Assembly (NCBI GenBank): GCA_949752745.1
Contig: OX457032.1
Span: forward strand, 16,036,720-16,100,719
DNA: 64,000 nt
Origin: Protula sp. h YS-2021
Lineage: Eukaryota; Annelida; Polychaeta; Sabellida; Serpulidae
Reading direction: 5' to 3'
Part shown: positions 63,621 to 64,000 of the stretch, one piece after another
How positions within the stretch are numbered: the stretch's first letter is position 1
How the letters are laid out: each line of letters begins with the position of its first letter
The notes under the pieces: model-generated
What the model was told of the DNA's origin: nothing
The model's database searches: none
The model's input: only the letters and a program-made list of their open reading frames with translations
Position numbers and translations under genes: made by a program

Positions 63621-64000
63621 TCATATAACATATATTTTTATGTTTCACAGTAAAGTATTTTTTGAGGAAAAATTTTTTAAAAGTTGAAAAAAATCATGTG
63701 TGTTTTTTTCATTCCACATAGCAAATTACACATATTTACAATTGTTGAGAACGAAAAGAAAATAGTTCAACTACATATTATAGTAGTACATGCAACATAT
63801 TAGCCCATTCAAAATAACTTTAATTGATGTAAGGATCGTAAATGTTGAAACTGTATACAGCGTTCACCGCCGCGTGCAATGATTTTTCACACTAAGATCT
63901 GCTGACATTTGTAGATGAAATCCTGGTATTGATAAAGATTAAAATAATACTTCACCACTCGATATTCAAGAGATAGGGCAATGAAAGTTCCACAGGACCA
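63621..64000. other. Right end of the window
   Basis: AT-rich, with no recognisable feature. No terminal inverted repeat of the Polinton was identified. Confidence 0.5.

Noticed and set aside
57783..64000. Polinton DNA polymerase B
   Set aside because: No polymerase motifs were seen in any frame that I read. It may lie outside the window.

Overview
This window is animal nuclear DNA, AT-rich and intron-rich. It carries four recognisable metazoan protein genes, several transposon classes typical of invertebrates, and many homopolymer and tandem repeats. The protein genes and the mobile elements (BEL/Pao, Polinton/Maverick, pogo/Tigger, Jockey-like LINE) fit a lophotrochozoan such as a mollusc. 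That placement is inference from general resemblance; no marker fixes the species.

Layout, left to right. (1) 1036-4044, plus strand: a solute carrier closest to SLC45A3, with one very large exon and a last exon whose 3' end carries a 75-bp duplication around the stop codon. (2) 11954-23435, minus strand: a DENND2-type Rab guanine-nucleotide exchange factor. Nine exons join in frame to 1051 residues: a 570-residue proline-rich exon followed by the uDENN, cDENN and dDENN parts. (3) 26740-30393, plus strand: ribosomal protein RPL27A (uL15), divergent from DENND2. Its proposed first coding exon is only the ATG, after a pyrimidine tract. (4) 34731-40854 and 50506-54344, minus strand: two tandem paralogous CYP2-clan cytochromes P450, each with two coding exons. 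Reading frame and sequence both place the intron at a non-canonical GC-AG donor in both copies.

The P450 locus is heavily invaded. The intron of the first copy holds a truncated LINE (36130-37621) and a pogo/Tigger-type transposon with both inverted ends (37885-39269). A decayed 7.05-kb BEL/Pao retrotransposon with two LTRs (41084-48138) sits about 230 bp upstream of that gene's ATG. A 455-bp MITE-like element (54770-55224) sits about 425 bp upstream of the second copy. The last 4 kb (about 60 to 63.4 kb) is a decayed Polinton/Maverick: integrase, packaging ATPase, two small proteins, major capsid protein and adenain-like protease follow in order on the plus strand, all broken. No DNA polymerase B and no terminal repeats are visible before the window ends.

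The host genes do not form a pathway. They are an ordinary set of neighbours: a transporter, a Rab GEF, a ribosomal protein and an oxidase pair. The main interest is the P450 duplication with its shared GC-AG intron, the nested insertions around it, the Polinton remnant, and several unclassified repeats. Exon borders were found by reading splice sites and frames by eye; transcripts were not available.
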